Below are positions 52,047 through 61,404 of a stretch of 64,000 nucleotides of DNA, piece by piece. The stretch comes from Mycolicibacterium komanii (GTDB lineage: Bacteria > Actinomycetota > Actinomycetes > Mycobacteriales > Mycobacteriaceae). Made by a program: the position numbers and the translations under genes. The first letter of the stretch is position 1. Each line of letters begins with the position of its first letter. Location of the stretch: positions 41,886 to 105,885 of the forward strand of contig NZ_CVTA01000013.1 in NCBI RefSeq assembly GCF_001050035.1, given 5' to 3'. Below the pieces are notes generated by a model that did not search any database, was not told where the DNA came from, and was given only the letters and a program-made list of their open reading frames with translations.

Positions 52047-53690
52047 ATGCCCCAGGTTCGCGTGGGTCCGCTGCTCCGCCACGTCGGTCAGACCGACGCG
52101 ACGATCTGGGTCGAGACGGACAAGGCGTGCGAGGTCGAGGTTCTCGGCCACCGCGCGGAGACCTTCGAGGTCGAAGGCCACCACTTCGCGATCGTCTGCG
52201 TGACGGACCTCGACCCCGACCGGGAGCACCCGTACCAGGTGCACCTGGACGGGGAGAAGGCTTGGCCGCCAAGGAACTACGAGTTCCCTGGACCCAGGAT
52301 CCGGTTGATGCCCCGCGACGGTTCACTGCGGCTGCTGTTCGGGTCCTGCCGGGCGTCGGCCCCGCACCATCCGCCCTACACCAACCAGCACTGGTGGCAC
52401 CCCAAGGGCAAGGGTATCGACGTGCTGCGCACCTACGGGATGCGGATGCTGCGCCAGCCGTCGGCGCTGTGGCCCGACGCGATGTTGATGATGGGGGATC
52501 AGCTCTACGCCGACCAGGTGAACGACACCATCAAGGATCTGGTCGCCGACCGCGAGGTGCACGCCAACGGCCCCGTGGAGGTGCTCGAGGACTTCGAGGA
52601 GTACTGCATCGGATACTGGGACGCCTGGTGCGATCCGGTCGTGCGGTGGATGCTCTCGACCGTTCCGACGTCGATGATGTTCGACGACCACGAGATCAAC
52701 GACAAGTGGAACACCTCGCAGGCCTGGCTCGAGGAGAAGCGCAAGACCGACTGGTATCAGACACGCATCATCGGCGGGCTGATGTCCTACTGGATCTATC
52801 AGCACCTCGGCAACATGTCGCCCGACGAGCTGGCCAAGGACCAGACGTTCCAGCGCGTCACCGAGACCCGGCAGGGCGCCGAGCCGATTCGCGAACTCGC
52901 GGAGACAGCCGAGAAGGACGACGGCGCATCACATTTCAGCATGTGCCGTGATCTCGGAGCGGCGCGGCTGATCGTCGTCGACGCCCGTACCGGTCGCCAG
53001 CTCACGCCGGGGCGGCGCCGCATCACCACCGACGAGGAATGGGACTGGATCACCGCCAACGCCGACGGCAACTATCAGCACCTGCTGTTCGCCAGCTCGC
53101 TGCCGATCCTGTTGCCCTACGGGATGCACCACATCGAAGCGTGGTCGGAGGCCGTGGGCGACGGCGCGTGGGGGCGATGGTTCACCGGGCTGGGGGAGAA
53201 GGTGCGCATCACCGCCAACCTCGACCACTGGGCGTGTTTCCAGGAGAGCTACCGGCGCTTCGAGGATCTCGCGATCGACGTGGCGAGCGGAAAGCGCGGA
53301 CCGGCACCCGACTCTATGGTGCTGTTCGGCGGCGACGTGCACCACTGCTGGGTGTCGGAGGTCGAGATGCCCGACGAAGCGACCCGGCTGGGCACCAAGG
53401 TGTGGCAGGTCGTCTGCTCGGGCCTGCGTAAGGAACCCTCGGCCGTCGAACGGGTCATCCTGCGCCTCGGCCACACCGGGTTCGTCGAAGCCGTCGGCAA
53501 GGCACTGGTGAAAACCACCAAGGTGCCGAAGCCGCGGCTGCGCTGGCGACCCGTCTCACTCCCGCACTTCCGCAACCAGATCGGCACCCTGGAGATTGCC
53601 GGCGGCGAGATGGGCGTGCGGATCGAGAAGGTCACCGGCGGCTGGCGCAAGCCGCAGCTGACGACCGTCATCGAGCACAAACTGCTCTGA
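52047..53690 (+). CDS. PhoD-like phosphatase family protein
   Basis: 547 residues from ATG 52047 (MPQVRVGPLLRHVGQTDATI); an in-frame GTG at 52032 would add five residues. The metal-binding motif is LMMGDQLYADQ. The metallophosphoesterase core continues with MMFDDHEINDKWN and VLFGGDVHHCWVSE. The N-terminal beta-domain is the one found before PhoD-like phosphatases. There is no signal peptide, so it is likely cytoplasmic, unlike classical PhoD. Substrate unknown. It is convergent with the SDR gene across a long hairpin. Confidence 0.85.
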   Translation: MPQVRVGPLLRHVGQTDATIWVETDKACEVEVLGHRAETFEVEGHHFAIVCVTDLDPDREHPYQVHLDGEKAWPPRNYEFPGPRIRLMPRDGSLRLLFGSCRASAPHHPPYTNQHWWHPKGKGIDVLRTYGMRMLRQPSALWPDAMLMMGDQLYADQVNDTIKDLVADREVHANGPVEVLEDFEEYCIGYWDAWCDPVVRWMLSTVPTSMMFDDHEINDKWNTSQAWLEEKRKTDWYQTRIIGGLMSYWIYQHLGNMSPDELAKDQTFQRVTETRQGAEPIRELAETAEKDDGASHFSMCRDLGAARLIVVDARTGRQLTPGRRRITTDEEWDWITANADGNYQHLLFASSLPILLPYGMHHIEAWSEAVGDGAWGRWFTGLGEKVRITANLDHWACFQESYRRFEDLAIDVASGKRGPAPDSMVLFGGDVHHCWVSEVEMPDEATRLGTKVWQVVCSGLRKEPSAVERVILRLGHTGFVEAVGKALVKTTKVPKPRLRWRPVSLPHFRNQIGTLEIAGGEMGVRIEKVTGGWRKPQLTTVIEHKLL

Positions 53691-53698
53691 TCCCGTTT

Positions 53699-53751
53699 GC
53701 GATTTGGGTGCACTACCGATCGCTGAGCGACTGGTAGTGCACCGAAATCGC
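53699..53751. terminator. Long near-perfect hairpin between convergent genes
   Basis: 19-bp arms with one mismatch: GCGATTTGGGTGCACTACC (53699-53717) and GGTAGTGCACCGAAATCGC (53733-53751). The 15-base loop contains a second small palindrome (CGCTGAGCG). It fills nearly the whole 62-bp gap between the PhoD-like and SDR stop codons and looks like a bidirectional terminator; no T-tract. Confidence 0.65.
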
Positions 53752-53752
53752 C

Positions 53753-54493
53753 CTAGCCCGCACCCTTGCCGTTGTCGACGCGGTACACCGCACCGTGGAT
53801 CGCCGCGGCGTCGTCGCTGGCGAGGAACGCGATGGTCTTGGCGACGTCGACGGTGTCCATGAAGCCGCGCGGCGAGGCGATCCGCATGATCAGGTCCCAG
53901 TCGGCGTTCTCCGGCGCGGAGAACTCGGTGGTCTGTGCGGTCGGCATGCCGCCTGGGCACACGGCGTTCACCCGCACCTTTTCCTTGGTGTACTCGACGG
54001 CCAGTGCCCGGGTCAGCCCGACGATCCCGTGTTTGGCGGCGCAATATCCGGCCGAGTACACCTCGCCCTCCACACCCGCGATCGACGAGACGTTGACGAT
54101 GTTGCCGCCACTCTCGAGAAGGTGCGGCAGCGCCGCGCGGCACAGGTAGAACGGCCCGTGCAGGTTCACGGCGAGGTCGCGCTCCCAGTCGTCGTCGGTC
54201 ACCTCGGTGGTGTGCCGCATCTGGTGAAAGCCCGCCACATTCACGAGTACATCGAGGCGGCCGAATGCCTCGAGACACTGCGTGACGGCCTCACCACACG
54301 CGGCCGACGAGGTCACGTCCACCGACGCGAAGCGGCCGCCCGGCACGGTCTCGAACACCGTCGCCATCCGCTCTGCGTCGCGTGCGATGCCGAACACCGT
54401 GGCGCCCCGTTCCGCGAACAGTTGCGCGACCGCGGCGCCCAGTCCCGCCGAGGCGCCCGTCACCAATGCGACCTTGCCGCTGAGTTGAGTCAT
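53753..54493 (-). CDS. SDR-family oxidoreductase
   Basis: 246 residues from ATG 54493 (MTQLSGKVALVTGAS); in-frame starts at 54499 and 54505 would add 2-4 residues and no ribosome-binding site decides. NAD(P) motif TGASAGLGAAVA, NVAGFHQMR (variant of NNAG), catalytic Ser in NVSSIAG and Tyr/Lys in YCAAKHG, C-terminal AIHGAVYRVDNGKGAG. A classical SDR of unknown substrate. It is 24 bp upstream of the 3' end of the peptide transporter operon on the same strand and may be its last gene. Confidence 0.9.
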   Translation of the reverse strand: MTQLSGKVALVTGASAGLGAAVAQLFAERGATVFGIARDAERMATVFETVPGGRFASVDVTSSAACGEAVTQCLEAFGRLDVLVNVAGFHQMRHTTEVTDDDWERDLAVNLHGPFYLCRAALPHLLESGGNIVNVSSIAGVEGEVYSAGYCAAKHGIVGLTRALAVEYTKEKVRVNAVCPGGMPTAQTTEFSAPENADWDLIMRIASPRGFMDTVDVAKTIAFLASDDAAAIHGAVYRVDNGKGAG

Positions 54494-54517
54494 GATCATG
54501 ACCATCTCATGCCGCGG

Positions 54518-56131
54518 TCAGGCCGAGACGCGGGGACGCTCCGGAGGTACGGCCGCCAACAGCGCACGGGTGTAGTCGTCACGCGGCGAAGCGAACAGCT
54601 CGGCAGCGGGTCGGTACTCGACCGCGGCGCCGTCGCGCATCACCAGCACGTCGTGGCTGACCTGCTGCACGATCGCGAGGTCGTGCGCGATGAACAGGTA
54701 GGTCAACCCCAGGTCGCGCTGTAATCCGGCCAGCAGGTCGAGCACCTTGGCCTGCGCCGAAACATCCAGCGCCGCAGTCGCTTCGTCGAGGATCAACAGT
54801 TCGGGCTCACCGGCCAGGGCGCGGGCGATGCTGACCCGCTGGCGTTCTCCGCCCGACAGCTCGTGCGGATAGCGCGACGCGAACGACGTTGGCAGGCCGA
54901 CCAGTTCGAGCAGCTCGTCGACCCGCGCAGCGCGGCCGCGCCGGCCCTTCGCGAGTCGGTGCACGATCAGCGGCTCGCTGATCGCGGAGCCGACGCGGGC
55001 CCGCGGGTTCACCGACGAGAACGGGTCCTGGAACACCAGCCCGATGCGCCTGCGCAGCGCCTTCTCGGCGGACCCCCGGACGCCGAACACCTCGGAGTCG
55101 CCGAGCGTCGCGCTGCCGGCGTCGGGCCGCACCAGGCCGGTGAGCGCGGACGCCACGGTCGACTTGCCCGAACCCGATTCGCCGACGAGACCCAGCGTGG
55201 TGCCCCGCCGGATCTCGAACGACAGATCCTTGACGGCGTGCACGGTCGACTTGCCGACCGGCGTGCTGACCTCGAATCGCACGTCGAGGCCGTTCACGTC
55301 CAGCAGCACCGGCGCGTCCGGCACCGGAGGCGGACCGGGACGCCCGACGAGCGGACGCGCGGCGAGCAACTCCCGGGTGTACTCGTGGCGGGGGCGATCG
55401 AAAACGTCTGTGATCGAGGCCTGTTCGACGACCTCGCCACCGCGCAGCACCGTGACGTCCTCGGCCACCTGGCCGATCACGCCGAGGTCGTGGCTGATCC
55501 AGACCACCGCGGTGCCGAAGTCGCGCTGCAGCTCGGCGACCAGGTCCACGATCTGGGCCTGGGTGGTCACATCGAGGGCGGTCGTCGGCTCGTCGGCGAT
55601 CAGCAGAGCCGGATCGCACGCCATCGCGATCGCGATCATCACGCGCTGCTTCTGTCCGCCCGACAGCTGATGCGGGTACGCGCGCAACCGCGTCTCCGGA
55701 TCCGGAAGTCCGACCGCCTCCAGCAGCTCGAGCGCCCGGCCGCGCGCCTGCTGTCGCGTCATCCGGCGGTGCACCTCAAGCGATTCGGTGATCTGCCGCC
55801 CCAACGTCAACAGCGGATTCAGCGACGTCCCCGGGTCCTGGAACACGAACCCGATCTGACCGCCGTGCACGCTGCGCAGCACCCGGTCCGACGCGCCGAC
55901 CAGCTGGGTGTTACCGGATTCGGTTGTCAGCGTGCTGGTTCCGGCGACGCTCGCGCCGGGCGCGTCGAGCAAGCCCGTCGCGGCCAGCACGGTCATCGAC
56001 TTGCCCGAACCCGATTCGCCGACGATGCCCAACGTCTGCCCGCGGTGCACGTCGAACGAAATTCCGTGCACGATTTCGCGGCGGCCGATGCTCACCCGCA
56101 GGTCACGCACGCTCAACACCGGATCGCTCAT
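54518..56131 (-). CDS. dppD: Peptide ABC transporter, fused double ATPase (DppD-like)
   Basis: 537 residues with two complete ATPases. Unit 1: Walker A GESGSGKSMTVLAAT, signature LSGGQKQRVMIAIA, Walker B LLIADEPTTALD. Unit 2: GESGSGKSTVASALT, LSGGERQRVSIARA, LLILDEATAALD. Each has the C-terminal peptide-transporter tail with the YTRELLAARP or YTRALLAAVP type motif. It powers the permease encoded upstream. The fusion equals DppD plus DppF in one chain, as in M. tuberculosis Rv3663c. ATGA overlap with dppC. Confidence 0.92.
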   Translation of the reverse strand: MSDPVLSVRDLRVSIGRREIVHGISFDVHRGQTLGIVGESGSGKSMTVLAATGLLDAPGASVAGTSTLTTESGNTQLVGASDRVLRSVHGGQIGFVFQDPGTSLNPLLTLGRQITESLEVHRRMTRQQARGRALELLEAVGLPDPETRLRAYPHQLSGGQKQRVMIAIAMACDPALLIADEPTTALDVTTQAQIVDLVAELQRDFGTAVVWISHDLGVIGQVAEDVTVLRGGEVVEQASITDVFDRPRHEYTRELLAARPLVGRPGPPPVPDAPVLLDVNGLDVRFEVSTPVGKSTVHAVKDLSFEIRRGTTLGLVGESGSGKSTVASALTGLVRPDAGSATLGDSEVFGVRGSAEKALRRRIGLVFQDPFSSVNPRARVGSAISEPLIVHRLAKGRRGRAARVDELLELVGLPTSFASRYPHELSGGERQRVSIARALAGEPELLILDEATAALDVSAQAKVLDLLAGLQRDLGLTYLFIAHDLAIVQQVSHDVLVMRDGAAVEYRPAAELFASPRDDYTRALLAAVPPERPRVSA

Positions 56132-57009
56132 TGCTTCCGCTCCTTGCGTGCGCGGGCCTCGATCATCGTGCGCTGGCGGGGATCAAGTACGTCGCGCAGA
56201 CCGTCGCCCAGCAGGTTGAACGCCAGCACCGCGACGAAGATCGCGGCACCCGGGAAGACCGCCATCCACCACGCCATCGTCACGAAACCCTGCGAATCGA
56301 AGATCATCCGCCCCAGCGACGGCTGCGGCGGCTGAATCCCCAGGCCCAGGAACGACAATGCGGCTTCGGACAGGATCGCGAACGCCAACGACAGCGACGT
56401 CTGCACCACCAGCGGTCCGGCGATGTTCGGCAGGATGTGGCGACCGAGGATGTTCAGGTGTCCGGTGCCCATGCTGCGCGACACCGACACGAACGGTTCG
56501 ACGCGCACGCTCATGGTGCTGGCCCGCGACACCCTCGCGAAGATCGGCGTGTACACGATGCCGATCGCCAGGATCGTCGTCGTCACCCCGGGACCGAGGA
56601 TCGCGACCACCGCGAGCGCGAGCAGCAGCACCGGGAACGCGAACATCACGTCCACCACGCGCATGAAGACGGTGTCGAGCCAACCGCCGCGATACCCCGA
56701 CAGCAGGCCGACCGTCACGCCGACCACCGCCGCGAACGCCACACTGACGACCGCCACGCGCATCGACGCCTGCGTGGCCACCAGCACCCGGGAGAACACG
56801 TCGCGGCCCAGTTCGTCGGTGCCGAACCAGTGCGACCCGCTGGGCGGGCGCAGCGCGTTCGGTACGTCGACATCGTTGATCTCGTACGGCGCAATCCAAT
56901 TCGCGGCGACGGCGACGAACGCGATCAGCAGGAGCAGGCCGGTGCTCACGACCGTGACCGGGTTGGCCATCAGCAGCCGCAGCGACGAGACCCTGGCAGG
57001 CGCGGTCAT
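56128..57009 (-). CDS. dppC: Peptide ABC transporter permease (DppC-like)
   Basis: 293 residues from the ATG giving MTAPARVSSLRLL; this start overlaps the dppB stop by 4 bp. Typical N-terminal anchor, then HWFGTDELGRDVFSRVLVAT and the permease core. The ATPase-docking loop region is SRSMGTGHLNILGRHILPNI, and ALSFLGLGIQPPQPSLG is a hallmark of DppC/OppC. Membrane part of the peptide importer. Confidence 0.93.
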   Translation of the reverse strand: MTAPARVSSLRLLMANPVTVVSTGLLLLIAFVAVAANWIAPYEINDVDVPNALRPPSGSHWFGTDELGRDVFSRVLVATQASMRVAVVSVAFAAVVGVTVGLLSGYRGGWLDTVFMRVVDVMFAFPVLLLALAVVAILGPGVTTTILAIGIVYTPIFARVSRASTMSVRVEPFVSVSRSMGTGHLNILGRHILPNIAGPLVVQTSLSLAFAILSEAALSFLGLGIQPPQPSLGRMIFDSQGFVTMAWWMAVFPGAAIFVAVLAFNLLGDGLRDVLDPRQRTMIEARARKERKQ

Positions 57010-57974
57010 GACAGCCGGATCCTCGGATCGACGACGGCGTAGAGCACGTCCACGATCAGGTTGATCAACAGGAACAACGCGGCGATCAACAGCACCGTGC
57101 CCTGGATGACCGCGTAGTCCCGCCCGGCCACCGCGTTGTAGACCAGCCGGCCCAGGCCCGGCCAGGCGAACACCACCTCGACGACGATCACCCCCGACAG
57201 GATCGTGGCCAGCTGGATACCGGTGATGGTCAGCACCGGGATCAACGCGTTGCGGACGGTGTGGCGCAGCGTGACCACCCACGGTGCAAGCCCTTTCGAG
57301 CGCGCGGTGCGCACATAGCCCATCGCGGCGACCTCGAGCACCGCCGAGCGGACGTAACGCGTCATGATCGCGCCCGCCACCAATCCGACGGTCAACGCCG
57401 GCAGCACCAGATGGCGCAACCACCCGCCCGGGTCCTCGAACAACGGCCGGTATCCCGACGTGGGCAGCCAGTGCAGCGTCGAGGCGAACAGCGCGATGAG
57501 CAGGATGCCCATCCAGAAGTCGGGGATCGACACCCCGAACTGGCTGCCCACCCGCACGAGCGCATCGCTGATCCTGCCCTCGTGCAGGGCCGACCAGATC
57601 CCAGCCGGAATCGCGATCAGCAACGCGATCACGATGCCGACGGCCGCCAACGACACTGTGGCGGGCAGTCTTTCGAGAAGGATCTGCGTCACCGGATCAC
57701 CGTTGCGGAAACTGACCCCGAGATCACCCGTCAGCGCCTTTCCGATGTACGCGAAGAACTGCTCAACGATCGGCTTGTCGAGTCCGCTCGCCGACCGCAA
57801 CGCCTCGTAGGCCTGCGGCGTGTAGCGCGTTCCCAGCGCGATGCGCACCGGGTCACCGGGCACCAGATGCACCAGCGCGAAGCTCACGACGAGTACCCCG
57901 AGCAGCACCACCGCCGAATACGCCAGTCGGCGCGCGAGAAACCGCGCGATCGGATGAGTCAGTAGGCGCGTCAT
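57006..57974 (-). CDS. dppB: Peptide ABC transporter permease (DppB-like)
   Basis: 322 residues from the ATG giving MTRLLTHPIARFL, overlapping the stop of the binding-protein gene. Hallmarks: VSFALVHLVPGDPVRIALGT, FRNGDPVTQILLERLPAT, SIPDFWMGILLIALFA, the docking loop YVRTARSKGLAPWVVTLRHT and VVEVVFAWPGLGRLVYNAV. Forms a heterodimeric channel with DppC. Confidence 0.93.
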   Translation of the reverse strand: MTRLLTHPIARFLARRLAYSAVVLLGVLVVSFALVHLVPGDPVRIALGTRYTPQAYEALRSASGLDKPIVEQFFAYIGKALTGDLGVSFRNGDPVTQILLERLPATVSLAAVGIVIALLIAIPAGIWSALHEGRISDALVRVGSQFGVSIPDFWMGILLIALFASTLHWLPTSGYRPLFEDPGGWLRHLVLPALTVGLVAGAIMTRYVRSAVLEVAAMGYVRTARSKGLAPWVVTLRHTVRNALIPVLTITGIQLATILSGVIVVEVVFAWPGLGRLVYNAVAGRDYAVIQGTVLLIAALFLLINLIVDVLYAVVDPRIRLS

Positions 57975-59491
57975 GACGTTTCGTCTCCGGTGAGGGTTGC
58001 GGTGCGGAACCGCACCGCACCGTCGCGGCGGGCCTCGTAGCCGGACAGGTTCCTCACCCACGCCTGGATCACCGACGGGTTGTACAGGTAGATGTAGCTC
58101 ACCTCGTCGGCGATGATCGTCGCCGCCCGCTGGTAATCGTCGAAGCGCGCCTCTCGGTTCGTCTCGACGCGGCCCGCGTCGAGGAGGCGGTCGACCTCCG
58201 GGTTGGAGAACTTCTGGGCGTTGCTCGTTCCGTCGGTGTGGTGCTGGGCGTAATAGAAGTCGTCGGGGTCGATGTTGCCGAGCCAGCCCATCATCAGCAT
58301 GTCGAAGTGCCCGGAGTTCTGCTCGTCGAGCCAGGTCGCGAAGTCGACGGTGCGGATGTTGACCGTGATGCCCAGCGGCGCAAGGTTATCGGCGATGACC
58401 TGCGCCGCGGTCACGGTCTCGGGGTACTCGCTGGTGACCAGCATGTCGAGGTCGACATCGCCGACACCCGCCTCGTCGAGCAGCCGTCGCGCGGCGTCGG
58501 TGTCGTAGCGGTAGCGGTCGTACGCGGTGTACCACGGGTTGCCCTCCGGGATGGCGAGCTGGTTGCCCGCCGCGGTGCCGTAGCTGGTGGCCTGCACGAT
58601 GGCGGCGCGGTCGATCCCGTACGCGATGGCCTGGCGTGCCCGCACGTCGTCCCACGGTTTATGGGCCTCGTTGAGTGCGAGATACCAGTAGTCGTTGCTC
58701 GCGGTCACCGCCAGGTGCAGCGAGTCGTCGTCGCGGAGCTGCGCCACCCGCTGCGTCGGAATCGCGTCGGTCCAGTCGATTTCACCCGCCTGCAGCGCCG
58801 ACAGCGCCGTCGACGGTTCGGAGATGAAGCGGAACGTCACGCCCGCCACCTCCGGTTCGCCGCCCCAGTACGACGGATTCGCCGTCAGCGTGATGGAGTC
58901 ACCGCTCTTCTGTGACCGGAACGCGAACGGCCCGGTGCCCACCGGGTGAGTGGCGATCTGGCCGCTTTCGACGTTGCGGCGCTGCACGATCGCCATGCCC
59001 TTGAACCCGCCGATGTTGGTCAACAGGTTCGGCGTCGGGTGCTTGACGTCGATCACCACGGTCATCGGGTCGACGGCGCGCACGTCGGTGACAGCGCTGA
59101 ACTTGTCGACGTTGGCCAATTGCTCGTCGATGATCCGCCGATACGAGAACACGACGTCGTCGGCGGTGAACGGGCTGCCGTCGTGAAACGTCACCCCCGG
59201 TCGGAGATGGAACGTCCACGACAACTGATCGGGGCTGACCTCCCACGACTCCGCGAGGGCCGGCCGCATCTGAAGGTCGGCGTCCGGCTCGACGAGCGTG
59301 TCGAAGACGTTCTCGAGCACCTCGAACGAGAAGTACGCGCTGGTCTTGTGCGGGTCGAGCTGGTCGGGCTCGCCGGCGATCGCGGCGACGAGATTGTTCG
59401 ACGAGTCGCCGAGGTCGACGCCCTGTCCGGTGGAGCAGCCCGCCAGCGCGGTCACGGCCATGATGGCGATCCACGCCACCAATCGCTTCAT
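57971..59491 (-). CDS. dppA: Peptide ABC transporter substrate-binding lipoprotein (DppA-like)
   Basis: 506 residues. Signal peptide with lipobox ALAGC (Cys 19). Family-5 solute-binding protein: EPDQLDPHKTSAYFSFEVLE, SWTFHLRPGVTFHDGSPFTA, PVGTGPFAFRSQKSGDSI and DVRARQAIAYGIDRAAIVQ. Binds a peptide or similar solute and delivers it to DppBC. In M. tuberculosis the DppABCD homologues also take part in heme uptake, so peptides are not the only candidate. First gene of the A-B-C-D operon. Confidence 0.92.
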   Translation of the reverse strand: MKRLVAWIAIMAVTALAGCSTGQGVDLGDSSNNLVAAIAGEPDQLDPHKTSAYFSFEVLENVFDTLVEPDADLQMRPALAESWEVSPDQLSWTFHLRPGVTFHDGSPFTADDVVFSYRRIIDEQLANVDKFSAVTDVRAVDPMTVVIDVKHPTPNLLTNIGGFKGMAIVQRRNVESGQIATHPVGTGPFAFRSQKSGDSITLTANPSYWGGEPEVAGVTFRFISEPSTALSALQAGEIDWTDAIPTQRVAQLRDDDSLHLAVTASNDYWYLALNEAHKPWDDVRARQAIAYGIDRAAIVQATSYGTAAGNQLAIPEGNPWYTAYDRYRYDTDAARRLLDEAGVGDVDLDMLVTSEYPETVTAAQVIADNLAPLGITVNIRTVDFATWLDEQNSGHFDMLMMGWLGNIDPDDFYYAQHHTDGTSNAQKFSNPEVDRLLDAGRVETNREARFDDYQRAATIIADEVSYIYLYNPSVIQAWVRNLSGYEARRDGAVRFRTATLTGDETS

Positions 59492-59556
59492 GCCCTCACC
59501 CGCCGCTCGACGTGCGTCGTCGTTACCCGTCGGCTCTACCCGCCGTCGATGATCAC

Positions 59557-59583
59557 CAAAACCCGGGGACCATCAAAACCCGG
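59557..59583. repeat. Short direct repeat upstream of the 59660 gene
   Basis: CAAAACCCGG occurs twice (59557-59566 and 59574-59583) with starts 17 bp apart, in the 168-bp divergent gap between dppA and the secreted-protein gene. Spacing and position suggest tandem half-sites of a regulator, but no family can be named. Confidence 0.3.
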
Positions 59584-59659
59584 AGCCGGGGAAAGCGGTG
59601 ACGACGCCCCGTGCACACTGAGATACTCGAACCACCGTAGACGGCTGAAGGGGCACGAC

Positions 59660-60205
59660 GTGACCAAGACGATCGCGCGGATGCTGGGCCTCGCCGCGTT
59701 CACCCTTGCGCTGGTATTCGGTGCCGTCGGCATCGCGGCCGGCCAGGGCGACGTGAAGTCTCCCGACACCCCCGAAGGGGTCTACACCGTCAAAATCGCC
59801 GGCCAGGCCGAGACCACCTGGGAGATCTTCCCGATCTGCGTTCCGACCGTGGGCGATCTGCGCGAGCCACTGATCCTGCCGGTCGGCTGCCGGCTGAAGG
59901 TCACGCCGGCCGGTCGAGGTGGCGCCGAGGCCGACATGGTCGGCGGCGACTGGACGTTCAAGTCGAACACCTTCGACTCGATCCGCAACTGCCCCGACGG
60001 CAGCACCGCATTGCAGAAAGAGGTCTATTCGTTCAACGGGTCCACGCTGCAGGGCAGGGTCAGGATCATCCACGACGCGGTCTGCGGTGAGCAGCCCGGC
60101 ATGGTCGAACTGCCGCTGACCCTGACGTTCAAGCAGCCCCTGGCCATCCCGGTCACGCCGTATCCGCTGATCTGCGAGCCCGGCGGTCTGCGCCGCTGCT
60201 TCTAG
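59660..60205 (+). CDS. Small secreted protein of unknown function
   Basis: 181 residues from a GTG preceded by AAGGGG. Signal peptide (MLGLAAFTLALVFGAVGIAA), cleaved near AAGQ. The mature protein is beta-rich (TPEGVYTVKIAGQAETTWEI) with several Cys (PICVPTVGD, PVGCRLKV, IRNCPDG, DAVCGEQ, LICEPGGLRRC) likely forming disulfides. The family is not recognised with confidence. Its stop is immediately followed by the GTG of the DUF4185 protein, so the two are translated together. Confidence 0.7.
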   Translation: MTKTIARMLGLAAFTLALVFGAVGIAAGQGDVKSPDTPEGVYTVKIAGQAETTWEIFPICVPTVGDLREPLILPVGCRLKVTPAGRGGAEADMVGGDWTFKSNTFDSIRNCPDGSTALQKEVYSFNGSTLQGRVRIIHDAVCGEQPGMVELPLTLTFKQPLAIPVTPYPLICEPGGLRRCF

Positions 60206-61339
60206 GTGCCTGACGATCCGTCGATCGGCCGTGCGGCCGGGCGCGGGCTCGAACCCACCGGGCGGGCCCGGCTGCCGCTTCTCAACGGCAAGGCCCTCGA
60301 CCTGACCGGTCCCGGTCTGACCGATCGATGGGGTGTCACCTGCACCGACCTCGGTGCGTCGGCGATCGCGCCGAACGGGAAGCTGGTGTCGGTGTTCGGC
60401 GACACCTTCTCGGGCACCCGGGTCGGCGAGGGGGACTGGCGCTCACCGGTCATCCTGATCGGCACCGGCGACGCCGACCATCCGATCGTCTACGAACGCG
60501 CCGGCGGCAGCGACCCGGACTACGCCCGCCAACTGTGGCACTACGAGCACGACGACGCGGGATCCGGTTGGCGTCGCGGCGGCATCAGCACCGTGATCCC
60601 GTCTGACCTGCTGACCGTCGGCGACGACATGTACCTGCACGCCATCGTCAACCGCGGCTTCGGCACCGTCGTCTGGACCGAAATCTGGCGTTCGCGCGAC
60701 AGCGGCGTGAGCTGGACGCATATGGGGGACAAGGCCAAGTTCCCCGCGGACCTGCACAACGGTCACGCACAGTGCTGGGCATGGGATCACGACCCGGACG
60801 ACGGCTGGGTGTACGTGGCGGCCACCGGCTTCCAACGCGACAAGGGCATCGTGCTGATGCGGGTGCGTCCCGAGCACATCGGCGACCGGAGGCGTTATCT
60901 CAGTTGGGGTTTCGACGGAACACGGTGGTCGTGGGGGATGTCCGCGACGCCGATCACCCCCGTCGAGGAGCGCTGGGGCGAGCTCGCCTTCCGCCGCATC
61001 GCGCCCGGAAAGTGGGTGCTGGGCGGCTTCCTCGCGTCGAAGTATGCGCTGGGCTACCGGGTCGTGTCCTCGCCGGTGGCGAACATGCACACCACCCCGG
61101 TCCAGACGCCCGTCCTCGGATCGGGGTGGGACGGTGAAGACCATATCGGCAGCCGGGTCGCCCAACTCTACGGCGGATACCTGCTACCGGGGTCGCGCTT
61201 CGACATCGACGGAGGTGTCGGACTGGTTGTCTCGCAGTGGAATACGGCCACCGGCTGGCCCTACCGCACGATGCAGTTCAAGGCCGGGCTCAAGGACAGC
61301 ACCAAGACGGTGGAGGGACCCGATCCGATCAATCTGTAA
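60206..61339 (+). CDS. DUF4185 (GH183-like) glycosidase-fold protein
   Basis: 377 residues, GTG directly after the preceding TAG. Blocks GVTCTDLGASAIAPNGKLVS and SVFGDTFSGTRVGEGDWRSP begin a five-bladed propeller typical of DUF4185. WTEIWRSRDSGVSWTHMGDK and VLGGFLASKYALGYRVVSSP follow. Members of this family have been shown to be endo-D-arabinanases (GH183) acting on arabinogalactan or lipoarabinomannan. Asp 48 and Asp 66 are 18 residues apart, as I recall for the catalytic pair, but this should be checked. No signal peptide is visible. Confidence 0.78.
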   Translation: MPDDPSIGRAAGRGLEPTGRARLPLLNGKALDLTGPGLTDRWGVTCTDLGASAIAPNGKLVSVFGDTFSGTRVGEGDWRSPVILIGTGDADHPIVYERAGGSDPDYARQLWHYEHDDAGSGWRRGGISTVIPSDLLTVGDDMYLHAIVNRGFGTVVWTEIWRSRDSGVSWTHMGDKAKFPADLHNGHAQCWAWDHDPDDGWVYVAATGFQRDKGIVLMRVRPEHIGDRRRYLSWGFDGTRWSWGMSATPITPVEERWGELAFRRIAPGKWVLGGFLASKYALGYRVVSSPVANMHTTPVQTPVLGSGWDGEDHIGSRVAQLYGGYLLPGSRFDIDGGVGLVVSQWNTATGWPYRTMQFKAGLKDSTKTVEGPDPINL

Positions 61340-61404
61340 CGTCCGATCCGTCCGGACGGCGAGCGCCCTTATGGTGTAGTGCGGGGCCGAGTGGAAGGCG
61401 AGCA

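Noticed and set aside
58946..59659. N-terminal extension of the secreted protein at 59660.
   Set aside because: The extension is antisense to dppA, has no protein-like features, and the GTG at 59660 has a ribosome-binding site followed by a signal peptide.
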